Source of the DNA: Roseisolibacter agri
GTDB lineage: Bacteria; Gemmatimonadota; Gemmatimonadetes; Gemmatimonadales; Gemmatimonadaceae
Reading direction: 5' to 3'
Assembly: GCF_030159095.1 (NCBI RefSeq)
Contig: NZ_BRXS01000003.1
Coordinates: forward strand, 1-64,000
DNA length: 64,000 bases
In this document: in pieces, positions 33,811-42,167 of the stretch
How positions within the stretch are numbered: position 1 is the stretch's first letter
How the letters are laid out: every line of letters begins with the position of its first letter
Notes under the pieces: generated by a model
What the model saw: only the letters and a program-made list of their open reading frames with translations
Databases searched by the model: none
What the model was told of the DNA's origin: nothing
Position numbers and translations under genes: made by a program

Positions 33811-34812
33811 CTAGAGCGCCAGCGGCAGCGTGTCGTTCCAGCGCGGCAGCGCCGCGTTCAGGTGCCCCTCGAAGGTCGCCCAGTCCGGCGAGATCTTCAT
33901 CAGCGTCACGACCGACGCGAGGTGCTCGCGCAGCTTCGGGTGCCCCACGTCCTCGGTGAGGTGCTGGAAGAGCTTGTGCTTGGGCCGGCCGGTCGCCGTG
34001 CGCGGCGTCAGCCGCTTCAACTCGGCCTTCACGCCGGGGGCGATGCGGTCGTACACGATGTTGTTCGTGAGCGTGCCGAAGTACGGCGGCAGCTTCATGC
34101 TCGTCGGCGGGTACGCGACGCCGCGGAGCCGGCAGAGCTGCTCGTAGAACTCGGCAGGGAAGGTCCGCACCCACTTCCGCAGTTCGCTCTGCACGAAGGC
34201 CTCGAGGATCTTCGCGAGCGCGTCGCGGGACCGGACCTTCTCGAAGCCGGTGGCAGCGTCGACCAAGGCGATGATGCCCACGGTCGCCAAGCCGCGCATG
34301 AGGATGTCGGCCTGCAGCGCGATGTGGCGCTGCTGCGGCTTGAGCGCGTTCGCGTCGCGCGCCTTGAGGTACACCTCGCAGATGTCGGGCAGCACCTCGG
34401 CGCGGTAGCCGCTCGCGATGGCGCCCTGGCGGGTTCTGAACTTGATCGGCTGGCTCTTCTTGAGCAGCTCCTCGGAGATGAAGGGCTTGAGCGACTCGCC
34501 CTGGAGAACCGGCGGGATCGGCTCTTCGCCCTCGACGTTGCGCACGTTCGCCTTGCGGTGGCGGCCCAGCGCCTCGAGGAGCTCCGCCTGGGTGAGCACG
34601 CGCGTCCCATCACCGAGGACGGCGCACTCGATCTCGATCCCGCCGATGCGGAGGGTACCAGGGTACTCGGCGACGGGGAGGTCCCTCCCCCAGCGCTCCC
34701 CGGCGCCGAGGGCCGCGATCTCCTTTCGCCGCCGCGCCGGCAGGCGCTCCGCGCGCGCTTTCCCGCCCTTGGACTGCGGGACCGTGCCGTTCGCGTTCAG
34801 GTCTTCGGACAC
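33811..34812 (-). CDS. P63C-domain protein
   Basis: A 333-aa protein whose C-terminal half matches the P63C domain known from phage and plasmid genomes: FYEQLCRLRGV, PPYFGTLTNNIVYDRIAPGV, GRPKHKLFQHLTEDVGHPKL and HLASVVTLMKIS. GTG 34812 has a near-perfect ribosome site GAGGAGG five bases upstream, which decides the start over the longer open frame. The upstream gap holds two tandem 28-bp repeats. Its role is unknown; the family sits in mobile DNA and may act as a DNA-binding or silencing factor. Confidence 0.78.
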   Translation of the reverse strand: MSEDLNANGTVPQSKGGKARAERLPARRRKEIAALGAGERWGRDLPVAEYPGTLRIGGIEIECAVLGDGTRVLTQAELLEALGRHRKANVRNVEGEEPIPPVLQGESLKPFISEELLKKSQPIKFRTRQGAIASGYRAEVLPDICEVYLKARDANALKPQQRHIALQADILMRGLATVGIIALVDAATGFEKVRSRDALAKILEAFVQSELRKWVRTFPAEFYEQLCRLRGVAYPPTSMKLPPYFGTLTNNIVYDRIAPGVKAELKRLTPRTATGRPKHKLFQHLTEDVGHPKLREHLASVVTLMKISPDWATFEGHLNAALPRWNDTLPLAL

Positions 34813-35137
34813 TCGGGCCTCCTCGATGGTGTGCCTGCCGGCCAGCCGCGCTCCTCTTCGAGCGCACAGCAAGCATAGCTCCTCTTCGAGTGCAGAGCAA
34901 GCATGCTGACGGGGCGAGGTGCTCCGCCGTCGTGCGGGCTGCGCCCGCACGCTAGCGCCGGCGGCATGGGGGCGAGCGCCACGGCCGCCCTCCGGGTTAC
35001 CGGCCCACCGCGGGTAGGCTGCCGCGGAGGAGTGGCACGGCGGGGCCTCGCGCGCGGCCGCAGGGCCCCTGCGAGGCCACGGAGACCTCCCAGGGCCAAC
35101 ATCTTCTCGTCGGAGGGGCCAGGCACGGCCAGCGCAG
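34813..35137 (-). other. Non-coding gap upstream of the P63C gene
   Basis: This 325-base gap separates the P63C gene from the end of the recombinase-helicase operon. A frame of about 109 codons exists on the minus strand, but it is Pro/Arg-rich without motifs. The recognisable content is the tandem repeat at 34850-34905 and the P63C ribosome site. It probably holds the P63C promoter. Confidence 0.5.
34850..34905. repeat. Two tandem 28-bp repeats
   Basis: Two adjacent 28-bp units (34850-34877 and 34878-34905) start GCTCCTCTTCGAG and end AGCAAGCAT plus one base, with three mismatches in 28. They lie 38 to 93 bases upstream of the P63C start on its coding strand side, so they may be operator iterons for this gene or recombinase sites. 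Confidence 0.7.
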
Positions 35138-35755
35138 CTATGAGGAGCCCCTGGGGCCAGCCTCGTCGAGCGTGAGCTGCGGGTCGAGCGCGCGGCCGGG
35201 ACCGAGGCCGGCCGCCTCCCGGGCAGCCGCGTGCGCGAGATCCTCGCGCCGACCAATCTCGCGCACTAGCGGCCGGAGGCCCGTGGCCTCGCGGTAGACC
35301 TGGCCGAGCGTCAGATCGAGGTCGTGCAGCGCGAGGGCCGCCATCGCCGCGCGAGGCGTCCCGCCGTGCCGGCTAAGCCACTCGCGCATGAGCCGCGCGA
35401 GCTCACCGACTCGCTCCTCCGCTCGCCCCGCCAGCGCCGCGTCGGACATGCTGGCGTCCGCAAAGGGCGAGGCGCCCGCGGCCCCGCGCGCGGCACCCTC
35501 CTCGTCTAAGCCGGCGCGCCTCAGCTCCAGCTTCTTGATCTTCGCGACGATGCCTGCGTAGTCCTCGTCCGTGGTGTTCGAGAGGTGCCCGCGGCTGACG
35601 CCGGTCCGCTTCCGGATGGCCTCGTAGCTGAGCGAGAGGGTCGGATCGGCCTCGCACAGCGCGAGGTCGTCGAGGAGCGCCTTCAGGATGCGGGGCTTCT
35701 CGCGCTCGGCCTTCCGGCCCGGCTTCCCTCGCTCGCGCGTCTCGCTGGTCGTCAT
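35138..35755 (-). CDS. Hypothetical protein with HTH-like N-terminus
   Basis: A 205-aa hydrophilic protein. After a Lys/Arg-rich start comes a segment LSYEAIRKRTGVSRGHLSN that reads like a helix-turn-helix. A long helical, Ala/Arg/Glu-rich region follows. It is the last gene of the recombinase operon, seven bases after the helicase stop. No family is recognised. It could be a DNA-binding accessory factor of the element. Confidence 0.65.
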   Translation of the reverse strand: MTTSETRERGKPGRKAEREKPRILKALLDDLALCEADPTLSLSYEAIRKRTGVSRGHLSNTTDEDYAGIVAKIKKLELRRAGLDEEGAARGAAGASPFADASMSDAALAGRAEERVGELARLMREWLSRHGGTPRAAMAALALHDLDLTLGQVYREATGLRPLVREIGRREDLAHAAAREAAGLGPGRALDPQLTLDEAGPRGSS

Positions 35756-35762
35756 GTGCCGG

Positions 35763-38027
35763 TCACGGTGCGGGGTGGGGCGCCGGCCGCCCGGCGGCGC
35801 GCGCCAGGAGTTCCGGGAGCATCGTCTGGCGGTCCGCCGCGCCCGTCTGCGCCAGCGACGCCGACACTGCCTCCTCGGTGCCGACGAGGACGAATCGGTT
35901 CTGAGCCCGGGTTAGCGCGGTGTAGAGCACGCGCGGGTCGAGCAACCGCCGGTGCGCCAGATGGTGGTACGCCATCAGCACGTACGGGTACTCGCTTCCC
36001 TGGGAGCGGTGCACCGTGATAGCCCAGGCGAGGCGCGTCATCAGGCACTGCACCCCGCGGAGCACCACCTCGCGGTCGTCCACGCGCACGAGCATGTCGC
36101 GGCCGCCCCCGTCCACGGCGAGCACCTCCCCCTGCTCGCCGTTGAAGACCGGCGTGGGGAGCTCGTAGATGTTGCGCGTGATGACGATGCGGTCGCCGAC
36201 GCGTGCCCGCGTGCCGCCGCCCACCAGCGGTCCGGGCTCGCCGCGCGGGTTCAGGTGATCCTGCAGGAGGCGGTTCAGGGCGTCGACGCCGAGGGGCCCG
36301 GGGCGCACGGGGACCAGCACCTGGGCGTCGCTCCGCACCTTCACGCCGGTGGCTTCTAGGCGCGCGAGCTCCGAGAGGAGCGCGTCGCGCGTGGCCACTG
36401 CAGCTCGCTCGTCCTCGGGGACGGGTATGAAGCCGAAGTCGTCGGCGTCGGACAGGTCGAGCGGCTGCCCGGCCAGGAGACAGCGCGCGTTCGTGTGGAT
36501 GCGACTCTCCGCGCTCATGCGGAAGACGTCCGTCAGCCTCGCGACCGGCACGCGACCCGACCGCACCAGGTCCAGCAGCACCTGGCCCGCACCGACGCTC
36601 GGGAGCTGGTCGGCGTCCCCGCACCAGACCAGGCGCGTCTGCGAGAGGTCTAGGGTACCCAGCAGGGCCGCCGCAGTCTCCGCGTCGCACATGGAGCTCT
36701 CGTCGACGACGACGACCCCGGGCCGCTCGCCTCCGCCGGCGCGGCGGTGGGACGCGATGAAGCGGTGCACCGTGCCCGCATTCGGGTCGCCGGTGACCTT
36801 CTTCGCCCGCGAGGCCGCCTTCCCAGTCGGCGCCAGGACGCGCACCGGCAGGCCGAGCACATGGCACCCCTCGACCACCGCGCGGAGCGTCGTGGTCTTC
36901 CCGCACCCCGGCCCGCCCGTGAGCACGCTCACGTGGCTGCCGAGCACGAGGCGCACGGCGCCTCGCTGCACAGAGGTGAGTCGCGTCTGTGCGAGCATGG
37001 CGTCGAGCGCGGCGCGCTGCGCGCTCGTGAGCTCGGCGGGCGTGTCCAGCATCCGGGCGACGCCCTCGGCTATCCGCCACTCGGTCGCGCGGTGCGCTGG
37101 GCGCGCCACCCGCTCGCCCACGCGCACCAGGACCCCACCCTCGGCGAGCGCATGCACGGCCGCCTCCAGGCGCTCGACCGGCACGGGCTTCACCAGCCCC
37201 GCCGCCGCCTGGGCGACTGCGGCGGGGGGCACCGCGGTGTGGCCTTGCTCGTACGCCTTCTGCAGTGCCGCGTCGCACGCCGCGTTGAGGCGCGCAGGGT
37301 CGTCGTTGGCCGCCCCGAGGGCCCGCGCGATCTTGTCCGCCGTCTCCCAGGCGACGCCGGGCACGTCGAGCAGGCGGTAGGGCTGTCGGAGTGTCACCAC
37401 CTCCGCCGCCTCCGACGTGCGGAAGTAGCGGGTGATGAGGCACACCGTGCGGCGCTCCACACCCACCTCGTGCAGCCGCCGGGCGAGCGCGTCGGTCACC
37501 GTCTCGCGTCGCACCTCCGCCGCCCACGCTTCGACCTCCAGGCGTAGCGCGATGCCCCGCCCCCCCGGAACGAGAGATTGCACGAGCGCTGGATCGCGCT
37601 TGAGCCGTGCGAGACAGTCGCTCCCGAGTGCTACGGCGATGCGCTTGGCGGTGACGCCACGCTCCAGGCCCGCGATGTTGGCCTTGAGGTAGCGCACGAC
37701 ACCTGCGGCCTCGCTCGGGAGTGTGACCTGCGCGGTGACGACGGTGAGCTGAGGACCGTACGCGCTGTCCGGCTGCCAATAGCCGCCGAACCGCACCTCG
37801 GTGTTCGGGTGCATGGTCGGCAGACCGACGCCGTAGAAGCTGACCTCTTGACCCGTTCGTGCACACCGGACGGTGCCACGCGCCCACGGGACGTGCGTCG
37901 CCTCCTCGCCCGGCTCCGGCCGGGGTGCCGCAGTGCGCGACACGACGACGCCGGACACGCTCCGCCGCCCAGCCTCCCACGCGGGCCCGGCGCCGCCCCC
38001 CGGCGACCGCACCAGGGGCGCCGTCAC
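35763..38027 (-). CDS. RecD2-type DNA helicase of the mobile element
   Basis: A 754-aa superfamily 1 helicase. The N-terminal region has an OB/HHH-like part (PYRLLDVPGVAWETADKIAR near 217-236), as in RecD2/TraA-type enzymes. Walker A is TGGPGCGKTTT (Lys377), Walker B VVVVDESSM, motif III LVWCGDADQLPSVGAG and the C-terminal motif YTALTRAQNRFVLVG with AITVHRSQGSEYP. It unwinds DNA 5' to 3' in known relatives. The GTG start overlaps the preceding stop (GTGA), so it belongs to the recombinase operon. It is not a RecBCD subunit, as no recB/recC is nearby. Confidence 0.87.
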   Translation of the reverse strand: MTAPLVRSPGGGAGPAWEAGRRSVSGVVVSRTAAPRPEPGEEATHVPWARGTVRCARTGQEVSFYGVGLPTMHPNTEVRFGGYWQPDSAYGPQLTVVTAQVTLPSEAAGVVRYLKANIAGLERGVTAKRIAVALGSDCLARLKRDPALVQSLVPGGRGIALRLEVEAWAAEVRRETVTDALARRLHEVGVERRTVCLITRYFRTSEAAEVVTLRQPYRLLDVPGVAWETADKIARALGAANDDPARLNAACDAALQKAYEQGHTAVPPAAVAQAAAGLVKPVPVERLEAAVHALAEGGVLVRVGERVARPAHRATEWRIAEGVARMLDTPAELTSAQRAALDAMLAQTRLTSVQRGAVRLVLGSHVSVLTGGPGCGKTTTLRAVVEGCHVLGLPVRVLAPTGKAASRAKKVTGDPNAGTVHRFIASHRRAGGGERPGVVVVDESSMCDAETAAALLGTLDLSQTRLVWCGDADQLPSVGAGQVLLDLVRSGRVPVARLTDVFRMSAESRIHTNARCLLAGQPLDLSDADDFGFIPVPEDERAAVATRDALLSELARLEATGVKVRSDAQVLVPVRPGPLGVDALNRLLQDHLNPRGEPGPLVGGGTRARVGDRIVITRNIYELPTPVFNGEQGEVLAVDGGGRDMLVRVDDREVVLRGVQCLMTRLAWAITVHRSQGSEYPYVLMAYHHLAHRRLLDPRVLYTALTRAQNRFVLVGTEEAVSASLAQTGAADRQTMLPELLARAAGRPAPHPAP

Positions 38028-38608
38028 CCGCGGCCCCCACCCGGCCCGCGCGGCGGCTGGGCGAAGGGCGAGAGCGGGCGCCGGGCGAATGGCTTCCCGC
38101 GCACCACCTCCCCCAGCGACGCCCGCTGCGCGCGGTGGACTACCGTCACGTCGAGCCCCGGGCCGTTCGCGTCGTCCGTCAGGTACGCGACCATCGCGGC
38201 CTGCTGCGCCAGCAGTAGGCGGTTCGCCTCCTCGAGCTCCGCGATGTACGCCCGGAGCTCCTTCGCTTCCTCCCGCGCCCGTGCCAAGGGGGTCCCCTGC
38301 GACAGTTCGCGCTGACGCGCCTGCGCACGCCCGATCTCCAGGGCGATGGCGCTCCCATCCGTCACGTACGCGTAGTACGTGCGCGGGCTGGCGGGGATGT
38401 CCTGCTTCTTGAGCAGCGTCTGCAGGAGCGTGTGGGTGATCGGTTCCTCACTCCCTTGCAGCTCTCTCAGCAGGTCGCGAATGGCCGCGACGGCTCGCCG
38501 CGCGGTCGCCTCGCTGACCACCGTGGGGGCGGCCGGGCCGCCGGGGCCGCCGGGGCCGCCGGGGCCGCGGGCGCGCGCAGGCTTCGTGTTCTGTCGCTTC
38601 GTGGGCAT
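38024..38608 (-). CDS. Coiled-coil TnpC-like accessory protein
   Basis: A 194-aa protein with a basic start, a GPGGPGGPGGP tract, a small helical domain (ITHTLLQTLLKKQDIPASPR) and a coiled coil (LARAREEAKELRAYIAELEE). Size, coiled coil and position directly after the recombinase genes match TnpC of Tn554-type elements (DUF6262-like), which helps orient recombination. It is coupled to the helicase by a 4-base overlap and starts 11 bases after the 1181-aa recombinase stop. Confidence 0.65.
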   Translation of the reverse strand: MPTKRQNTKPARARGPGGPGGPGGPAAPTVVSEATARRAVAAIRDLLRELQGSEEPITHTLLQTLLKKQDIPASPRTYYAYVTDGSAIALEIGRAQARQRELSQGTPLARAREEAKELRAYIAELEEANRLLLAQQAAMVAYLTDDANGPGLDVTVVHRAQRASLGEVVRGKPFARRPLSPFAQPPRGPGGGRG

Positions 38609-38619
38609 GGCGGTGGCGC

Positions 38620-41600
38620 TCAGGTGAGGACCCGCAGCCGGCGCGGGACCGGGCCGTCCTTGGTGATCGTGGTCCCGTCGGGGATCGACGGGTCGTGGTG
38701 CCAGCGCAGCAGCGCGCGGACCTCCGCGAGCTGGCGCTCGGAGCGGGGCAGGCGGCCGCCGTGGATGCGGACGCCGGCCGCGAGGCGGGCGCGCAGCATG
38801 TCGCCTTCCTGCGCGAGCCGTTCTGCGAGATCCGACAGTGCGCGGACCTCGCGGACGTCGCCCTTCGTGCCCACGTAGTGCTCACACCCGTCCAGGCAGT
38901 TCAGGTGCTTCTGGCACGGCTCCACCGCGAGGTCGCGCGCGCAGTGGCCCATCTCCGTGGGGTGCGCCACTGGGAGGTTGCGTTCCAGAAAGGCGTCCGC
39001 CGCGGCCTCGCCCTCGGCGGCCTTCACGCGGAAGTAGCCCAGCGCGACCGACGAGTAGACGCGCCCCGCCTTCACCTCATGCCTCAGGTGCGCCGCCCGG
39101 GCGCGCGCGTCCTGGGCCAGCGCCTCCGCCGGTAGGTCGAGTAGGTCCGCCGGGTAGATGTACGCCTTCGTCTGGTCGTCCTGATCTCGGCCGAAGTACC
39201 GCGTGAGCACGGCGATGGGCGCGCCGCCGTGGACCGCGACGCTGTTGAGCCAGCGCCGGAAGCCGTGCGACCGCAGCCCCTTCACTTCGAGCTCCGGCGC
39301 GAGGCGTCTCACGTCGCGCCACAAGCCGCTCTTCGGCCCTGCGACCCGGCCGTACACCATGCCGTGCGAAATGCGGCGCACCAGCGAGGTCACGGGGGGG
39401 ACGGCCACCCCGGTCGACAGGTCCCGGTAGCCCTCGCGCTCGTAGGTGAGGAGCAGCGTCTCACTGAGCATCTGCGGCGGTCCCGACGCCGGCTGCATCA
39501 CCACGTCCGAGGGGCACAGCCTACGGCGGAGTGCCTGCATCGCGGCCGCGACGTCCGCCGCGAGGAAGCGTGCGCCGCCGGGATTCGTCCTGGCGACCTG
39601 GAGGCCGACGTTCCGGAGTCGCACCGGAGTCCCCGAGTGCCGCTCGCCCATCCCGCCGGCGGCGGCGGCCGCCGCCTTACGGAGGGGGTAGATCGTCACG
39701 AGGTCCTCGGAGGTGAGATAGGGCTTGCCGGCGAGCACCGCGGGCAAGGGGAAGTCGTCAGGCGTCGCTTGGAGTTCCGCCGCGCGCGCCCGCGGGCCCG
39801 CCGACAGCTCGCGCAGGCGGCGGATGCACGACTCGACGACCGGTGCAGCCGTCGGCATGACGCCGATCACGCCCTCGCGTACGCTGCGCTTCTTCGCCAT
39901 CCAGTACCGCATGCGCAGCACGATCTTCTGGTCGGGGCCGACCACCTGGGGGCGCTCGGACTGGAGAACGCCTTCTGTCGCTCCCCACCCGTCCCGCCAC
40001 GGGCGAACGGTTTCGTACAGCAGACAGTCCGCGTGCAGGCGCAGGAGTTCGACGAGACGCCGGCCCGTGAGCATCAGCAGCACGAGGATCAGCACGCAGG
40101 CCTCGTCGCCCGCGGTCAGCTTGCCGCGGAGGGCACCTCGGGTGACCTCGTAGTAGAGCCGCGCGAGAGCCTCCAGCGATCCCCTGGGGGGCAGGAGCGC
40201 GGCGCCGGCTTGGCGCTGCTCGTCCTCGTCGCGCCAGCGTGCCGTGGCCGAGGCGCTGACGGGGACGTACGTCGGCGTGCGCACGACACGGTGCCGCGCG
40301 AGCCACCGTCCGATGGTGAGCATGATGTCGAGCTTCGCCCGGATCGAGGTGTCCTCGAGTTCGACCCCGGTCCGCTCCCGTTGCGTGCGCAGGTACGTCT
40401 CGTAGCGGCCGAGCACGCGGTCGTCGAGGCGCGACCACGACCACGGCGTCTCTGCGGTTGTCAGCCGCGACTCCTCGAGGAAGCGCCAGAAGGCGCGCGC
40501 GCCGCTCAGCAGGCCCTGCACACCGAGCGCGCCCATCTGGGTGCGCTCGGTGACCATCGCGCGGAGCGGGTCGCCGTACCAGGCCGGCCACGGCACGACG
40601 CCGTCGGCTCCCGCACCCTGGGCCTCACGGTCCGCGACGCGGGGGCGATGTCCGAAGACCAGCGTGTGCGTCCGATCCGGGGCGGCGAGCGGCCAGCTCG
40701 AGTCATCCCACGCCGCCCCGGGGTGCCGCACGCGCAGCGCCTCGGTCGCGAGCCGCCGCGACCCCTTCTCGACCACGCGCTCGAGCTTCGGCTCCAGTGA
40801 GACGCGGGGGGCGGCCTCCGGCGGCGACACCTGCACACCCGCCGTCGCCCTCTCAGGGCGTAGGGGGCGCACGGGCGCCGGCCACGCCCGGGTGCCGGCG
40901 GCGGAGGCCGTGCCACGGGAGCGGAGCTCACCGTCCCCGGCCACGAGCGTGATCGCCGGCCCCGCGGCGCGGATCGCCAGCCAGTCGCAGATGATGCGGA
41001 TCTCGGCGACGCGGTTGATCGCCTGCTTGGCGCTCGCCTCCTTCCGGCGCACGCTGCCATGCCCAGCCCGGAGGTACGCGGCGTAGCCGACAAGCTGCTC
41101 GTCGGTCGCCATCGACCAGTGCCACGGGGACTCGGCGGTCGACAGACCCGCGTCGCTGAGGAAGCGGTAGAAGAGCCGCCAATGGCTGAGGTAGCTGTTG
41201 AGCGAGGCCGCCGCGAGGCCGTCGCGCTCGACGAGGTACGCGCGCAGCGGGTCGGCGTACGACGGCGGGAAGAGCGTGAGGCCGTAAGCCTCCAGCACCT
41301 GCGGCGTGCGCTCGAGACGCTGCGGGAGGAAGTCTGCGCTCCACACGCAGCGCGCCGTGCCGTCGCGCAGCGTCCAGAGAACGCCGTCCCAGGGCGCAGG
41401 CGCCCAGCGCGCCCGCACCTCCGGGGCGGTGTCCCAGCGCAGTCGCGCGTCGCGGACCAGGGCCGCGGCACCGTTGACCCACCTCGGATCTTGGTCGCCG
41501 CGGGCGAGCCCCGTCGCCTCAGGCGGCAGCACCAGCGAGGCACGCGCGGTGGCCTCGCGCGCCTCGCGCTCGGTCCGTCGCGGGGAGTACGAGAGCGGTG

Positions 41601-42165
41601 CGCAGGCGCCGCGCTCGACGAGCATGGCCGCGACGTCCGCCACCTCGGTGAGGACGAGGACCGCGGAGGCGGAGCTTAGGGCTGCCCCGGCGGGCTTCGC
41701 GCCTCGCAGGTACGTGTGGAAGGACGCGAGCGTCGCGTCGTCCAGCAGGTCCCACGTCCACTTCCGGCCGGCGCCCGCCCGGTCGCTCGCCAGTAGGAAG
41801 TCCCAGAGGCGCCGCACCGCGTAGAGGACGCCCGACCCGTGGTCGCGCGAGTGCGACGCACCCAGGAGCAGGTAGGCGCGTATCGGGTCACCGAAGTCTG
41901 CGGGCCATGCGTCGGCGGCGAAATCGTTCCGGCCTGGCGCGCCCCACCGGTTCCGCGTGAAGCGGTTGTCGGCGATGCTCCTCTGGCCGAAGTACGCGCC
42001 GAACGGCGCCTCCCCCGGGACCGGCATCGACCACATCTCGTCCGACCACTGCGTGTCGGGGTAGCGGGCGCGGCCCGCCTCCGAGTGGAGCGCGGTCTTC
42101 GCGTCGAGGATCAGCGCGGCGAGCGCGGCGCGGTGGCTGGGAGACGGCGAGGAGGCGTTCGGCAC
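38620..42165 (-). CDS. Giant tyrosine recombinase with triplicated N-terminal domain
   Basis: An 1181-aa protein. Three tandem related units of ~120 aa precede the catalytic domain, each with a (G/A)DP(I/L)RA box followed by W-x-W-x-x-x-x-D-x-x-L and a (T/A)YLR end: about 34-154, 240-367 and 478-594. The catalytic part has Arg702 (LTGRRLVELLRL), His967-Arg970 (SHGFRRWLN), FGRDQDD where LGH is usual, and Tyr1002 or Tyr1004 (KAYIY). A Cys cluster (Cys1075, 1084, 1090, 1094) forms a likely zinc knuckle near the C-terminus. Typical recombinases have 300-400 residues and one core-binding domain. Confidence 0.85.
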   Translation of the reverse strand: MPNASSPSPSHRAALAALILDAKTALHSEAGRARYPDTQWSDEMWSMPVPGEAPFGAYFGQRSIADNRFTRNRWGAPGRNDFAADAWPADFGDPIRAYLLLGASHSRDHGSGVLYAVRRLWDFLLASDRAGAGRKWTWDLLDDATLASFHTYLRGAKPAGAALSSASAVLVLTEVADVAAMLVERGACAPLSYSPRRTEREAREATARASLVLPPEATGLARGDQDPRWVNGAAALVRDARLRWDTAPEVRARWAPAPWDGVLWTLRDGTARCVWSADFLPQRLERTPQVLEAYGLTLFPPSYADPLRAYLVERDGLAAASLNSYLSHWRLFYRFLSDAGLSTAESPWHWSMATDEQLVGYAAYLRAGHGSVRRKEASAKQAINRVAEIRIICDWLAIRAAGPAITLVAGDGELRSRGTASAAGTRAWPAPVRPLRPERATAGVQVSPPEAAPRVSLEPKLERVVEKGSRRLATEALRVRHPGAAWDDSSWPLAAPDRTHTLVFGHRPRVADREAQGAGADGVVPWPAWYGDPLRAMVTERTQMGALGVQGLLSGARAFWRFLEESRLTTAETPWSWSRLDDRVLGRYETYLRTQRERTGVELEDTSIRAKLDIMLTIGRWLARHRVVRTPTYVPVSASATARWRDEDEQRQAGAALLPPRGSLEALARLYYEVTRGALRGKLTAGDEACVLILVLLMLTGRRLVELLRLHADCLLYETVRPWRDGWGATEGVLQSERPQVVGPDQKIVLRMRYWMAKKRSVREGVIGVMPTAAPVVESCIRRLRELSAGPRARAAELQATPDDFPLPAVLAGKPYLTSEDLVTIYPLRKAAAAAAGGMGERHSGTPVRLRNVGLQVARTNPGGARFLAADVAAAMQALRRRLCPSDVVMQPASGPPQMLSETLLLTYEREGYRDLSTGVAVPPVTSLVRRISHGMVYGRVAGPKSGLWRDVRRLAPELEVKGLRSHGFRRWLNSVAVHGGAPIAVLTRYFGRDQDDQTKAYIYPADLLDLPAEALAQDARARAAHLRHEVKAGRVYSSVALGYFRVKAAEGEAAADAFLERNLPVAHPTEMGHCARDLAVEPCQKHLNCLDGCEHYVGTKGDVREVRALSDLAERLAQEGDMLRARLAAGVRIHGGRLPRSERQLAEVRALLRWHHDPSIPDGTTITKDGPVPRRLRVLT

Positions 42166-42167
42166 GG

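Noticed and set aside
34797-35126. 109-codon minus-strand frame before the P63C gene
   Set aside because: Pro/Arg-rich, includes the 28-bp repeats and overlaps the P63C start; no motif or ribosome site.
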